Translations under genes and position numbers: made by a program
Shown here: positions 1-8,021 of the stretch, one piece after another
Position numbering within the stretch: position 1 is the stretch's first letter
How the letters are laid out: each line of letters opens with the position of its first letter
Notes under the pieces: generated by a model
The model's input: only the letters and a program-made list of their open reading frames with translations
Databases searched by the model: none
Told to the model about the DNA's origin: nothing
Origin: Oceanicola sp. D3
Lineage (GTDB): Bacteria > Pseudomonadota > Alphaproteobacteria > Rhodobacterales > Rhodobacteraceae
Direction of reading: 5' to 3'
DNA length: 64,000 nt
Assembly: GCF_006351965.1 (NCBI RefSeq)
Contig: NZ_CP040932.1
Span: 434,001-498,000 of the forward strand

Positions 1-306
1 CTGTGGAGCGTTTATGAGAGCGGCACGCAGGGCGTGGGCTCGGGTATTTCGGCCTTCCCCAGCGTGCATGTGGGCATGGCCTGTGTTGTCTCGCTTTACC
101 TTTACGAACGCGCCCGCTGGCTCGCCCCGCTGGCTTTGGCGGTGGTTGCGGCCTTCCAGTTTCTGTCGGTGCATCTGGGCTGGCACTATGCGGTGGATGG
201 CTATGTTTCCATTGCGGTGATCGTCGCCACATGGGCCTGGGCGAAGCGTCGACAATCGGCGAAAGCTGCCCCGGAAATGGCGGATTTCAGCCCCGAAACC
301 ATCTGA
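1..306 (+). CDS. PAP2-superfamily (Aur1/IPC-synthase-like) membrane enzyme, C-terminal part
   Basis: Partial gene: the reading frame is open from base 1, so the N-terminus lies outside the window. The visible 101 residues carry two acid-phosphatase-type motifs, SGISAFPSVHV (second phosphatase motif) and HLGWHYAVDGY (third motif, with the His and Asp of the HxxxD pattern), separated by a hydrophobic helix. Enzymes of this superfamily remove or transfer lipid-linked phosphate groups at the membrane; the spacing of motifs recalls the inositol-phosphorylceramide synthase branch. The next gene, 5 bases downstream, is a paralogue with the same motifs, so this looks like a tandem duplication. The substrate cannot be told from sequence. 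Confidence 0.8.
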   Translation: MWSVYESGTQGVGSGISAFPSVHVGMACVVSLYLYERARWLAPLALAVVAAFQFLSVHLGWHYAVDGYVSIAVIVATWAWAKRRQSAKAAPEMADFSPETI

Positions 307-311
307 TTGCG

Positions 312-1430
312 ATGGCACCAAGGGCCCCGAAACGGACGCCCGCACTACGGGTGACTGGGGCTATCGAGGGGTTTTGGGCCATGTTTGGCAATGCGATTGC
401 ACATCTGCGCAGGGGGGCGGACCAGCCCTTTCACGCCCATGAAGTTTCATGGTTTCTGCGCTTCGCCCTTCTCTATTTCATCGCTGCCTCGATCCTTGTC
501 GGCAGCCTTGTTGGCCTGAACGCCGTGGCCGTTCCGGCGATGGGCGGGGGGATCAACTTTTTCTTCTTTATCCGCGATGTGCTGCTGGGCGTGTTCCCGG
601 TTCTTATTGTGCTCTTCATCGTTATCGGATGGCAACGGATCAAGCTGCGCGGCGGGGCGCTACTGAAGGTGTTTGCAGCCTGCGTGATCATGCAATCGGG
701 CTTCACCATGATGAAGGGCTCCCTGCCGATGCTGATGCCCTTTTACGCTGACCCGTTCTTTGCCGATCTGGACCTCGCCCTGCACGGGGTGGACCCGTGG
801 GTTTGGGCGCATGGCCTGATCGGGATGGGTGAGGGGCAAAAGCTATTTCTTGCCTACACGACTTTGTGGGGCGTTTGGGCGCTTCTGTTTCCGGTGATCC
901 TCGTGGTGGTCGACAGTGACCGGGCGCGGGTGAAGCGGTTCATGATCCTGTTTCTTTCGGCGTGGGTGCTGCTGGGCAACGTGGTGGCCTTTGGGGGCCT
1001 CTCCGTCGGGCCGATCTTTTATGACCGGCTGCTGGGCGGCGAGCGCTTTGCCGGGCTGATTGCCGTGCTGAACGATGGCGGTATTCAGCAGACCACCATC
1101 GGAATGACGCAGGACGCGCTGTGGAGGCTGTATTCACAGGGGGCCGAGTCCATCGGCTCGGGTATTTCGGCCTTTCCCAGCGTGCATGTGGCCGTGGCTT
1201 CTGTGGCGGCGTTCTATCTTGCCGAACGCAGCCGTTGGCTGGCGCTGCCGGGCTTTGGATACCTCGCGCTTGTGCTGTTTCTATCGGTCTACACCGGCTA
1301 CCACTACGCGGTGGATGGCTATGCCTCGATACTGGTGATCGGCGCGCTCTGGGCGGCCCTGAAGTGGCATGCCGCCGCCCGCTCTGCCCGCGCCGAAAGC
1401 CCGGCCGGAGCGCTCGCCCCGGCCGAGTAA
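312..1430 (+). CDS. PAP2-superfamily (Aur1/IPC-synthase-like) membrane protein
   Basis: A 372-residue polytopic membrane protein, about six or seven hydrophobic segments, with the phosphatase motifs near the C-terminus: SGISAFPSVHVAVA and YTGYHYAVDGYAS. A cytoplasmic-looking N-terminal stretch rich in basic residues precedes the first helix. The C-terminal 100 residues are clearly related to the truncated gene just upstream, so the two are tandem paralogues, probably co-transcribed. The start at 312 leaves a 5-base gap after the upstream stop; the internal ATG at 381 (MFGNAIAHLRRG) is an equally possible start. Likely lipid phosphatase or phosphotransferase in the inner membrane. Substrate unknown. 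Confidence 0.78.
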   Translation: MAPRAPKRTPALRVTGAIEGFWAMFGNAIAHLRRGADQPFHAHEVSWFLRFALLYFIAASILVGSLVGLNAVAVPAMGGGINFFFFIRDVLLGVFPVLIVLFIVIGWQRIKLRGGALLKVFAACVIMQSGFTMMKGSLPMLMPFYADPFFADLDLALHGVDPWVWAHGLIGMGEGQKLFLAYTTLWGVWALLFPVILVVVDSDRARVKRFMILFLSAWVLLGNVVAFGGLSVGPIFYDRLLGGERFAGLIAVLNDGGIQQTTIGMTQDALWRLYSQGAESIGSGISAFPSVHVAVASVAAFYLAERSRWLALPGFGYLALVLFLSVYTGYHYAVDGYASILVIGALWAALKWHAAARSARAESPAGALAPAE

Positions 1431-1445
1431 CTTCCCACCGAAGGG

Positions 1446-2207
1446 TTAGAGCAGCGTGCCGCCGGAGGCTTCGATGCGCTGGCCGGTGATCCAGTTGCTC
1501 GGGCCTGCCAGCAGGGCCGCGACGGCGGTGCCGATATCTTCGGGCAGGCCGGGGCGGCCCATGGCGGACATCTCGGAGATGCGCGCCTTCATCTCGGGAT
1601 CATCACGCACCATGCCGCCGCCGAAGTCGGTTTCGATCGCGCCGGGAGCCAGCGTGTTGACGGCGATGCCGCGCGCGCCGAGTTCAAGGGCCATGTAGCG
1701 GGTCATCACCTCGACCGCGCCCTTGGCCATGGAATAGGCCGCCATGCCGGGGAAGGAAAAGCGGGTGAGCCCGGAAGAGACGTTGAGCACACGCGCGCCA
1801 TCGGCGAGCAGGGGCAGCAGCGACTGGGTGAGGAAGTAGGGGCCTTTGACGTGCACCTGCATCATCGCATCGAAATCGGCCTCGGAAGTTTCGCCAATCG
1901 GGGTGTGGGCACCGTAGCCCGCGTTGTTCACCAGAATGTCGAGCCGGGTGCCGCCGAGGGTGGCGAGCGTGTTCGGCAGGGCCTCAGCAAAGGCGGCAAA
2001 GCTGGCGGTGTCTTCGGTGTTGAGCTGCAGCGCGGCGGCCTCCACCCCGGCGGCGCGGGCTTCGGCCACCACCTCCTCGGCAGCCGTGGTGTTGGAGTGG
2101 TAGGTGATGATCGGCGTGACCCCGCTTTGCGCAAGATGGGTGGCCATGGCGCGGCCAAGGCCGCGGCTGCCGCCGGTGATGAGGGCGATGGGGGATTGGG
2201 TTTGCAT
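1446..2207 (-). CDS. SDR-family NAD(P)-dependent oxidoreductase
   Basis: 253 residues, normal length for a classical short-chain dehydrogenase/reductase. The N-terminal dinucleotide-binding motif is TGGSRGLG, followed by the NNAGYG motif, the catalytic Ser region (NVSSGL) and the YSMAKGA active-site YxxxK, with the typical PGAIETDF turn. These are NADP(H)-dependent oxidoreductases of the FabG/YgfF kind; the substrate cannot be read. The start chosen (MQTQSPIALITGG) has AGGAGG a few bases upstream; longer in-frame extensions run into the divergent regulator. It is transcribed away from an AraC-family regulator with 174 bases between the starts, the usual arrangement for a regulator and its target. 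Confidence 0.88.
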   Translation of the reverse strand: MQTQSPIALITGGSRGLGRAMATHLAQSGVTPIITYHSNTTAAEEVVAEARAAGVEAAALQLNTEDTASFAAFAEALPNTLATLGGTRLDILVNNAGYGAHTPIGETSEADFDAMMQVHVKGPYFLTQSLLPLLADGARVLNVSSGLTRFSFPGMAAYSMAKGAVEVMTRYMALELGARGIAVNTLAPGAIETDFGGGMVRDDPEMKARISEMSAMGRPGLPEDIGTAVAALLAGPSNWITGQRIEASGGTLL

Positions 2208-2381
2208 CTTGGTGTTGCCTCCTCTGGGGTTGCGATACTGCGGAATTGGGCCGCTCGCACCGCTTGGGCCTGCCGTATTCTCCGCCGAACCTGCCTGAAC
2301 CTCCGAAACCCGCCGCCGGGCCCTGTTGAAAGCTGCTGCGCGTGCTGCATCTTTCTGGAGACCTCGCAAGGAGCTCTGCCG

Positions 2382-3251
2382 ATGGATCATCGCGCCCTGA
2401 TTGCTGCCCTGAATGACCATGCCGACCGGGTTGGGGACGGGAATATGCCGCTGGAGAGCGGGGTGCCGGGGCTGTTGCTGATGCGCTGCGGGCGGGTGAC
2501 GGAGCTGGAGCCGGTGGTTTATCAGCCGGTCCTGTGTGTGGTGCTGCAGGGGGCAAAGGAAGTGTGGTCGGGGGAGGTGCCCTATATCTTCCGGGCCGGG
2601 CAAAGCTCGGTGGTGACCTGCGATTTACCCACGCGGGCACGGGTGCTGGAGGCGCCCTACCTTTCGCTGGCGCTGCAGATTGACGTGGGGATGCTGACCG
2701 AGCTGGCCGCCGAGATGAACAAGCCGAGCGACGAAAGGCCGGAGGCGGTGAGCCAAGGCGTGGCGGATGCGGCGCTGATGGACGGGCTGACGCGGCTCTA
2801 CCGGCTGAAGGACACGCCCGCCGCGATTGACCAGCTTGCCCCGCTGATCCGGCGGGAGCTGCACTTTTGGCTGCTGAACTCGTCGCACGGGCCTGCGCTG
2901 GCGGCGCTTGCCCGGCGCGACAGCCATGCCTCCCGCATTGCCCGCGCCACCGCCGAGATCCGCCGCAGCTATGACGCGCCGCTGCGGGTTGCCGCGCTGG
3001 CGCGGCTTGCGGGCATGTCGGCCTCGACCTTCCACGACCACTTCAAGGCGATGACCGGCACCACGCCGCTGCAATTTCAAAAACGGCTCCGGTTGGTTGA
3101 AGCGCGGCGGCTGATCGAGGCGGATGGCAAGAGCGTGAGCCAGGCCGCCTTTGCGGTGGGCTATGAGAGCCCGACGCAGTTCAGCCGCGAGTTTAGCCGG
3201 ATGTTTGGCGCGCCGCCCAGCCGGATGCAGCGCGCGGTCGCCCGGGTTTGA
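2382..3251 (+). CDS. AraC-family transcriptional regulator
   Basis: 289 residues. The N-terminal half is the cupin-like AraC_N region (CVVLQGAKEVW, FRAGQSSVV); the C-terminal 100 residues are the two-helix-turn-helix AraC DNA-binding domain (LARLAGMSASTFHDHFKA and AAFAVGYESPTQFSREFSR). This subgroup often sits beside an oxidoreductase gene and activates it. The start at MDHRALIAAL has AAGGAG at 2368-2373. An upstream extension would overlap the SDR start and lacks a ribosome site. Divergent to the SDR gene; the shared 174-base gap should hold both promoters, though I see no clear operator. Confidence 0.9.
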   Translation: MDHRALIAALNDHADRVGDGNMPLESGVPGLLLMRCGRVTELEPVVYQPVLCVVLQGAKEVWSGEVPYIFRAGQSSVVTCDLPTRARVLEAPYLSLALQIDVGMLTELAAEMNKPSDERPEAVSQGVADAALMDGLTRLYRLKDTPAAIDQLAPLIRRELHFWLLNSSHGPALAALARRDSHASRIARATAEIRRSYDAPLRVAALARLAGMSASTFHDHFKAMTGTTPLQFQKRLRLVEARRLIEADGKSVSQAAFAVGYESPTQFSREFSRMFGAPPSRMQRAVARV

Positions 3252-3343
3252 GCCGCCGGGCTTGACCCCGGGACTTGACCGAGCGGAAAGGGCCTGCCAG
3301 CGTAGATTCCGTTGAAATAAGTCATTGAACCGGAGTCATTCTC

Positions 3344-4381
3344 ATGAAGCGCATTGCCGCTGCCATTGCCCTATCCGCATCCCTTGCCCTGCCCGCTGCC
3401 GCCAACCTGCCCACCGGCGGCCTTGGCGGCTTTTCCCTCAGCCCTGACGGCACCACCCTGCTGGCCGGGGGCGACAACCGGGTGATCTATATGATCGACA
3501 CCGCGACGATGGAGGTGAAAGACCGGATCTGGAGCCCGACCATGCCGGTGTGGATCGACCATTCTGCCGATGGCAGCCTTGTCTACGTGCTCGACAGCGA
3601 TGACCTGCTCACCGCCTATGCCGCAGCGGACATGAGCAAGAAATGGGAGATCCAGCGGGTGCGCGACATGGCCTTTCGGCCCGAGGCGCAGCGGATCGTG
3701 ATCTGGAAGGGCGTTTCGGGCGGCAGCGAGATTGCAGTGATCGACGCGGCCACCGGCGGGCAGGTGAAGACGGTGACCACGCCCGAGCCGCTGGCGATCG
3801 AGAGCGCCGGGTTGAGCGACGATGGCACCACCCTTCTGGCGATCACCCGGCAACAGAAGACCGAGGATGAGACCAAGGAAAAGCCCGGCGATGATGTGAA
3901 GGGGCTGGAAAAGGAGATCTTTCGCAAAAAGCACGATGGCTATGTGTCGTCGCTGCTGAAGATCGACCTTGAGGCCGGCACCACCGAGGCGCTGCCAAGC
4001 TGGTACAGCGCTTCGAACTTCGACGATATCCGGGCGGTGGGCGAGCAGGTTTTCTACCTCAAGCCGGGCAGCGACCCGATGGTGCTGGGGGCCGACGGCG
4101 AGGTGACGATGCTCGATTTGCAGCGCACCAATGGCGATTATGTCGAGATCAGCCCGGACGGCTCGGAGATGGTGGCGGGCGATGGCGGCAAAGTGAGCTT
4201 CATCCCGGTGACGGGCGGCGCGCCGCTGACGCTGGGGGTGGAAGACCTGCCCGGCTGGTTCGAGAAGACCCAGGGCTTTGAGTACCTTCCCGATGGCAAG
4301 GTGCTGGCGGTGACGGATGGCTGGCGGATTGTAGTGATCGACCGGGCGGCGGGCACGGCCACGGCCTATCCGGTGTATTGA
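3344..4381 (+). CDS. Secreted beta-propeller-like protein of unknown function
   Basis: 345 residues beginning with a clean Sec signal peptide (MKRIAAAIALSASLALPAAA, cleavage probably after AAA or AAN). The mature part has repeated short segments of the kind FSLSPDGTTLLAGG, IDHSADGSLVYVL, GLSDDGTTLLAI and EISPDGSEMVAG, spaced about 50-100 residues apart. This is the blade signature of YVTN/WD40-like beta-propellers. No catalytic motif is visible. A role as a periplasmic binding or scaffold protein is a guess. The gene stands alone between the AraC regulator and the secE promoter region. Confidence 0.6.
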   Translation: MKRIAAAIALSASLALPAAANLPTGGLGGFSLSPDGTTLLAGGDNRVIYMIDTATMEVKDRIWSPTMPVWIDHSADGSLVYVLDSDDLLTAYAAADMSKKWEIQRVRDMAFRPEAQRIVIWKGVSGGSEIAVIDAATGGQVKTVTTPEPLAIESAGLSDDGTTLLAITRQQKTEDETKEKPGDDVKGLEKEIFRKKHDGYVSSLLKIDLEAGTTEALPSWYSASNFDDIRAVGEQVFYLKPGSDPMVLGADGEVTMLDLQRTNGDYVEISPDGSEMVAGDGGKVSFIPVTGGAPLTLGVEDLPGWFEKTQGFEYLPDGKVLAVTDGWRIVVIDRAAGTATAYPVY

Positions 4382-4398
4382 GGCTGGCCGGATCGGGC

Positions 4399-4421
4399 GG
4401 TGGGCAGATTGCCCACCCTAC
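4399..4421. repeat. Palindromic intergenic repeat, copy 1
   Basis: A 23-base element with inverted arms GGTGGGCA and TGCCCACC around a short centre, then the tail CTAC. The same 23 bases occur at 4752-4774 and 41044-41066, and with one change at 48195-48217. It lies just after a stop codon, as REP-type elements do. Confidence 0.8.
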
Positions 4422-4515
4422 GGCACGCTTTGGGGCTGGCGGCACCGCCGGCCTTGAAATCGCCGCAGGAAGCCCGTAAGTGCCCTCGGAACGAACCCGA
4501 GGAAAGAGCACCCCC

Positions 4516-4713
4516 ATGGCCAGCGCCAATCCGCTTCAGTTCATCCAGCAGGTCCGCACCGAGGTGGGCAAGGTCGTTTGGCCGACCCGCCGCGAAGTGG
4601 TGCTGACCACGGTGATGGTGTTCATCATGGCGATGCTCACCGGCGCGTTCTTCTTCCTCGTCGACTGGCTGATCCGCACCGGGCTGACGCAAATTCTGGG
4701 CATGTTCGGCTGA
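4516..4713 (+). CDS. secE: Preprotein translocase subunit SecE
   Basis: 65 residues, the short single-helix form of SecE. It has the amphipathic segment FIQQVRTEVGKVVWPTRREV with the conserved KVVWP core, then one transmembrane helix (VMVFIMAMLTGAFFFLVDWL). SecE clamps the SecY channel; secY lies at 53602 in this window. The ATG at 4516 gives MASANPLQF; an ATG 36 bases earlier would only add an unconserved tail. The usual neighbour nusG follows after 199 bases, but a terminator lies between them. No tRNA-Trp gene was found upstream. Confidence 0.95.
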   Translation: MASANPLQFIQQVRTEVGKVVWPTRREVVLTTVMVFIMAMLTGAFFFLVDWLIRTGLTQILGMFG

Positions 4714-4720
4714 CGCCTCT

Positions 4721-4737
4721 GGTGGGTTTTACCCACC
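4721..4737. repeat. Short palindrome related to the intergenic repeat family
   Basis: GGTGGGTTTTACCCACC, an inverted repeat right after secE. Its arms match the 23-base family but the centre differs. The variant at 47923-47944 has the same core in opposite orientation. Confidence 0.5.
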
Positions 4738-4751
4738 GCACGGCGCGTGAT

Positions 4752-4774
4752 GGTGGGCAGATTGCCCACCCTAC
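4752..4774. repeat. Palindromic intergenic repeat, copy 2
   Basis: Identical over 23 bases to the copy at 4399-4421. The two copies flank secE. Confidence 0.8.
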
Positions 4775-4824
4775 TTGAAATCACCCGCCCATCGGTTTAT
4801 CCCGCTTTCAATCCCCGAAAACAT

Positions 4825-4857
4825 GGCGCGCCCGAATCGACGGCGCGCCCGTTTTTT
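4825..4857 (+). terminator. Intrinsic terminator between secE and nusG
   Basis: Two GGCGCGCC blocks (4825-4832 and 4842-4849) can pair in an 8-bp all-GC stem with a 9-base loop, followed after CG by six T. This separates secE from nusG, which are normally co-transcribed, so nusG may have its own promoter or depend on read-through. Confidence 0.75.
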
Positions 4858-4912
4858 ATCGGGGAGCAGGATTTAGGCGCCCCGGTCTGGGGCCACAGCA
4901 AGCAGGTTTGAC

Positions 4913-5446
4913 ATGGCGAAACGGTGGTATTCGGTGGCGGTGCTCTCCAACTTCGAGAAGAAGGTGGCCGAGCAGATCCGGACGGATGCGGAGGCCAATG
5001 GGCTGACCGAGGAGATCGAAGAGGTTCTGGTGCCGACCGAAGAGGTCATCGAGGTGCGCCGGGGCAAGAAGGTGACTGCAGAGCGGCGGTTCATGCCCGG
5101 CTACGTGCTGGTGCGGATGGACATGAGCGATGCGGGCTATCACCTGATCACCTCGATCAACCGGGTCACCGGCTTTCTGGGGCCGCAGGGCCGCCCGATG
5201 CCGATGCGGGACTCCGAGGTTGAGGCGATCCTTGGCCGCGTTGAAGAGGGTGAGGCCGCGCCGCGCAGCCTGATCACCTTCGAGGTGGGCGAGAACGTGA
5301 ACGTGACCGACGGGCCGTTTGAGGGCTTCAGCGGCAACGTGGAGGAGGTCGACGACGAGGGCCAGCGCCTGAAGGTGACAGTGTCGATCTTTGGCCGCGC
5401 CACGCCGGTGGAGCTGGAGTTTACTCAGGTGACCAAGCAGGTTTGA
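4913..5446 (+). CDS. nusG: Transcription termination/antitermination protein NusG
   Basis: 177 residues. The N-terminal NGN domain opens with [16 protein letters not shown] and carries [10 protein letters not shown]. The C-terminal KOW domain is seen in [18 protein letters not shown]. NusG binds RNA polymerase, suppresses pausing and recruits Rho or ribosomal protein S10. Start ATG at 4913 follows CAGGTTTGAC. The order secE-nusG-(small gene)-rplK-rplA is the conserved one except for the extra reverse gene at 5538. Confidence 0.97.
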   Translation: MAKRWYSVAVLSNFEKKVAEQIRTDAEANGLTEEIEEVLVPTEEVIEVRRGKKVTAERRFMPGYVLVRMDMSDAGYHLITSINRVTGFLGPQGRPMPMRDSEVEAILGRVEEGEAAPRSLITFEVGENVNVTDGPFEGFSGNVEEVDDEGQRLKVTVSIFGRATPVELEFTQVTKQV

Positions 5447-5484
5447 GCGGATTGGCGGGCCGGGTGCCCGCCAGACGCAGCGTG

Positions 5485-5512
5485 AGGCCGCTCCGGTTGG
5501 GGCGGCCTTTTG
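5485..5512 (+). terminator. Terminator after nusG
   Basis: Stem AGGCCGC...GCGGCCT with a CC/GG extension around a short loop, followed by TTTT. It lies 39 bases after the nusG stop and before the end of the convergent gene at 5538. Confidence 0.65.
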
Positions 5513-5537
5513 CGTTCATGTCAGGCGCGGTGCGGTG

Positions 5538-5888
5538 CTAGGCGGCCTGATCGTAGGACGGGTGCGACCGCGAGATCGCGGCAAAGCCGCTGTAGCTGGT
5601 GCCGGTGAGGGCCTCGCGGATCACGGCTTCGGCCACATCGGCATTAGCCACGGAAAAGCCGATCCAGAGGGCGCCGCTGCTTTCGCCCGCGGGCATTTCG
5701 CGCGTGCCGGTTGAGCAGCCAAGCTCGGCCATCGCCAGCGAGGCCTCGATCAGCACCGCGGCCTCTTCGCAGAACTCGCGCGGCGTGGTGCGGCCGGGTG
5801 TGGCGTGGCGAATGTCATCGAGCCGGTAGCTGACCGCCAGCCACTGTTCTGGCGTGGCTGCGAAGCTCTTGTGATCCTGCATCATCAT
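5538..5888 (-). CDS. Hypothetical protein
   Basis: 116 residues with no family I recognise and no signal peptide or membrane segment. The coding strand opens with three ATG codons in a row; GGAG eight bases before the first (5897-5900) favours 5888 as the start. The composition is mildly acidic and helical at the N-terminal half ([31 protein letters not shown]). It sits on the reverse strand between nusG and rplK, convergent with nusG, so it interrupts the secE-nusG-rplKA unit. Confidence 0.6.
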   Translation of the reverse strand: MMMQDHKSFAATPEQWLAVSYRLDDIRHATPGRTTPREFCEEAAVLIEASLAMAELGCSTGTREMPAGESSGALWIGFSVANADVAEAVIREALTGTSYSGFAAISRSHPSYDQAA

Positions 5889-6122
5889 CGTGGTTTCTCC
5901 ACATTCGTCTATCCCCTGTTAACCGTTTTCACCGCCGCTGGTGGCGAGATCGCGGCGCGATTGGGGCGATTGGCGGGCTGGCGTGGGTGACGTGGCGGCA
6001 AAAACGGGGCGGGTGGAGGCCTGCGGGCCGGTGCAGGGCCAGTGCAGGGCCTGCGGCGGCTTTGGCGCGCGCCCAGGGGCTTTGCTCGTTGCGACAAAGG
6101 GCGCAAAGGCGACAACAGGGGT

Positions 6123-6151
6123 TTGACGCAGGGCGCAAATGCTCCTATGAC
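6123..6151 (+). promoter_or_regulatory. Candidate sigma70 promoter for rplKA
   Basis: TTGACG at 6123-6128, a 17-base spacer, then TATGAC at 6146-6151. It lies in the 401-base gene-free stretch 5889-6289 upstream of rplK and would give a leader of about 130 bases. This leader would be the expected place for an L1-binding regulatory site, but I did not resolve one. Nothing else recognisable in the gap. Confidence 0.6.
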
Positions 6152-6289
6152 GCGGCTTCCTTCGTCCCCCGTCCGCATGGCGGGGCCGAATCGCGTGGGA
6201 GGGGCGGCGCTCGCGGGTGCCAAGCCAGACCACGTCAACATAAAGGCCGCGAAACGCGTTTCGTCGCCGTTGAGAAAGGAGAGCCAGAG

Positions 6290-6715
6290 ATGGCCAAGAA
6301 AGTAGCTGGCACCATGAAGCTTCAGGTGCCCGCCGGACAAGCGAACCCCTCTCCGCCGGTTGGTCCGGCGCTGGGTCAGCGCGGCATCAACATCATGGAA
6401 TTCTGCAAGGCGTTCAACGCCAAGACGCAGGAGATGGAGCCGGGTGCGCCCTGCCCGACCGTGATCACCTACTACCAGGACAAGTCGTTCTCGATGGATA
6501 TCAAGACGCCCCCCGCGTCTTACTATCTGAAGAAGGCGGCCAAGGTGAAATCCGGGGCCAACACCCCGTCGCGCCAGACGGTTGGCTCTGTCACCGTGAA
6601 GCAGGTGCGCGAGATTGCCGAAGCCAAGATGAAAGATCTGAACGCGACCGATATCGAGGCCGCGATGAAGATCATCGTCGGGTCCGCGAACTCCATGGGC
6701 ATCGAGGTGAAGTAA
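6290..6715 (+). CDS. rplK: 50S ribosomal protein L11
   Basis: 141 residues, normal length. Opens [20 protein letters not shown], with the conserved [22 protein letters not shown] loop region and the C-terminal rRNA-binding domain ([16 protein letters not shown]). It binds the GTPase-associated region of 23S rRNA together with L10-L7/L12. GAAAGGAGAG precedes the start; upstream in-frame extensions are not conserved. One base separates it from rplA, so the two are co-transcribed. Confidence 0.98.
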   Translation: MAKKVAGTMKLQVPAGQANPSPPVGPALGQRGINIMEFCKAFNAKTQEMEPGAPCPTVITYYQDKSFSMDIKTPPASYYLKKAAKVKSGANTPSRQTVGSVTVKQVREIAEAKMKDLNATDIEAAMKIIVGSANSMGIEVK

Positions 6716-6716
6716 G

Positions 6717-7415
6717 ATGGCAAAAATCGGAAAACGTACCCGCGCCGCTCGCGAAGCCTTTGAAGGCAAGCTGAACGTCACCGTGGAAGAGGCCGTGGCC
6801 CTGGTGAAGAACAACGCCAATGCGAAGTTCGACGAGACCGTCGAAATCGCGATGAACCTCGGCGTCGACCCGCGCCACGCCGACCAGATGGTGCGCGGCA
6901 AGGTTGCCCTGCCCAACGGCACCGGCAAAGAGGTTCGCGTGGCCGTGTTCGCCCGTGGCGAGAAGGCTGATGAGGCCAAGGCCGCTGGCGCCGACGTGGT
7001 TGGCGCGGAAGACCTGATGGAAACCGTGCAGGGCGGCAAGATCGACTTCGATCGCTGCATCGCCACGCCCGACATGATGCCGATCGTCGGCCGTCTCGGC
7101 AAAGTGCTCGGCCCGCGTAACCTGATGCCGAACCCCAAGGTCGGCACGGTGACGATGGACGTCAAGGAAGCCGTGGAAGCTGCCAAGGGCGGTGAAGTGC
7201 AGTTCAAGGCCGAGAAGGCCGGTGTTGTGCATGCCGGGATCGGCAAGGCCTCTTTCGACGAAGCCAAGCTGGTGGAAAACGTGCGCGCCTTTGTGGACGC
7301 CGTCTCCAAGGCCAAGCCGACCGGCGCGAAGGGCACCTACATGACGAAGATCGCGATTTCTTCGACCATGGGCCCGGGCGTGACCATCGAAGTGGACAAC
7401 GCGCTGGGCAACTGA
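6717..7415 (+). CDS. rplA: 50S ribosomal protein L1
   Basis: 232 residues, full length. The family signature is present in domain II ([19 protein letters not shown]). L1 binds the mobile L1 stalk of 23S rRNA and in many bacteria represses its own rplKA mRNA. The gene starts two bases after the rplK stop. A strong terminator follows, and the usual next gene, rplJ, is 10.1 kb away. Confidence 0.98.
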   Translation: MAKIGKRTRAAREAFEGKLNVTVEEAVALVKNNANAKFDETVEIAMNLGVDPRHADQMVRGKVALPNGTGKEVRVAVFARGEKADEAKAAGADVVGAEDLMETVQGGKIDFDRCIATPDMMPIVGRLGKVLGPRNLMPNPKVGTVTMDVKEAVEAAKGGEVQFKAEKAGVVHAGIGKASFDEAKLVENVRAFVDAVSKAKPTGAKGTYMTKIAISSTMGPGVTIEVDNALGN

Positions 7416-7442
7416 GCCCGGACAGCGACAGAGATTTGAGAG

Positions 7443-7469
7443 GGGCGGGCCGGTTGGCTCGCCCTTTTT
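7443..7469 (+). terminator. Terminator after rplA
   Basis: A 9-bp stem GGGCGGGCC / GGCTCGCCC (one G-T pair) with loop GGTT, followed by TTTTT. It ends the rplKA transcript. Confidence 0.9.
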
Positions 7470-7583
7470 CGTTGGGACGATGGGTGACGCTCGCCGCAAG
7501 CGGCATCGCCCCACCCGCCGTCCCGCAAGCCTGCGGCATTCTTGGCGCTTTTCATCGGAGTCGGCGTGCGGCATTCAGCCCGC

Positions 7584-7934
7584 ATGGTTCGTGAGTTGCG
7601 CCAGACGCTGATCGCCTTTGCCGCCGCGCTTATGCTGGCGGTGATGGGGGCCGTTTCAGCGCATCATATGGGGCCGCCCTCGGAAGAGGCCGTGGAGGCC
7701 GCCGAGCTGCGGGCGCTGGGCTTTTCGGTGGAAGATCTGTGCGGCACGCCCGGTGCCGCCTCTGCCTATCACTGCCCGTTCTGTCACAAGCTGCCCGAGG
7801 CGCCGCGCCTTGCTGCGCCCGATGCCGCTGAGCGCCTTGTTCGGGTGATCCCCGAGCAGCGCGGGGCCGATTTGCTGCGCGGGCCGCAGCATATTTCTGA
7901 CCACGTTTCCACCCGCGGGCCGCCGCGGGCCTGA
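7584..7934 (+). CDS. Small exported Cys-containing protein (DUF2946-like), copper context
   Basis: 116 residues from the ATG at 7584 (MVRELRQTLIAF); an in-frame ATG at 7542 would add 14 residues. A hydrophobic N-terminal helix ending in AVSAHHMG looks like a signal peptide or anchor. The mature part has a Cys in DLCGTPGA and a CPFCHKLP motif, the pattern of DUF2946-type proteins that accompany copper genes. The next genes encode a YcnI-PCuAC fusion and a SCO protein, so a role in periplasmic copper handling is inferred from context. The family assignment is from memory of the motif pattern only. Confidence 0.6.
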   Translation: MVRELRQTLIAFAAALMLAVMGAVSAHHMGPPSEEAVEAAELRALGFSVEDLCGTPGAASAYHCPFCHKLPEAPRLAAPDAAERLVRVIPEQRGADLLRGPQHISDHVSTRGPPRA

Positions 7935-8021
7935 GATTTCCAACAGATCGGTGGGCCATTGGGGCCTGCCAGCATGTGCGGTGCGGGATGGTCCTGCGCC
8001 CGGATTCTCATGGAGACAGAT

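Noticed and set aside
4382-4515. tRNA-Trp expected upstream of secE
   Set aside because: The gap holds the palindromic repeat but no cloverleaf or CCA-ending tRNA pattern.
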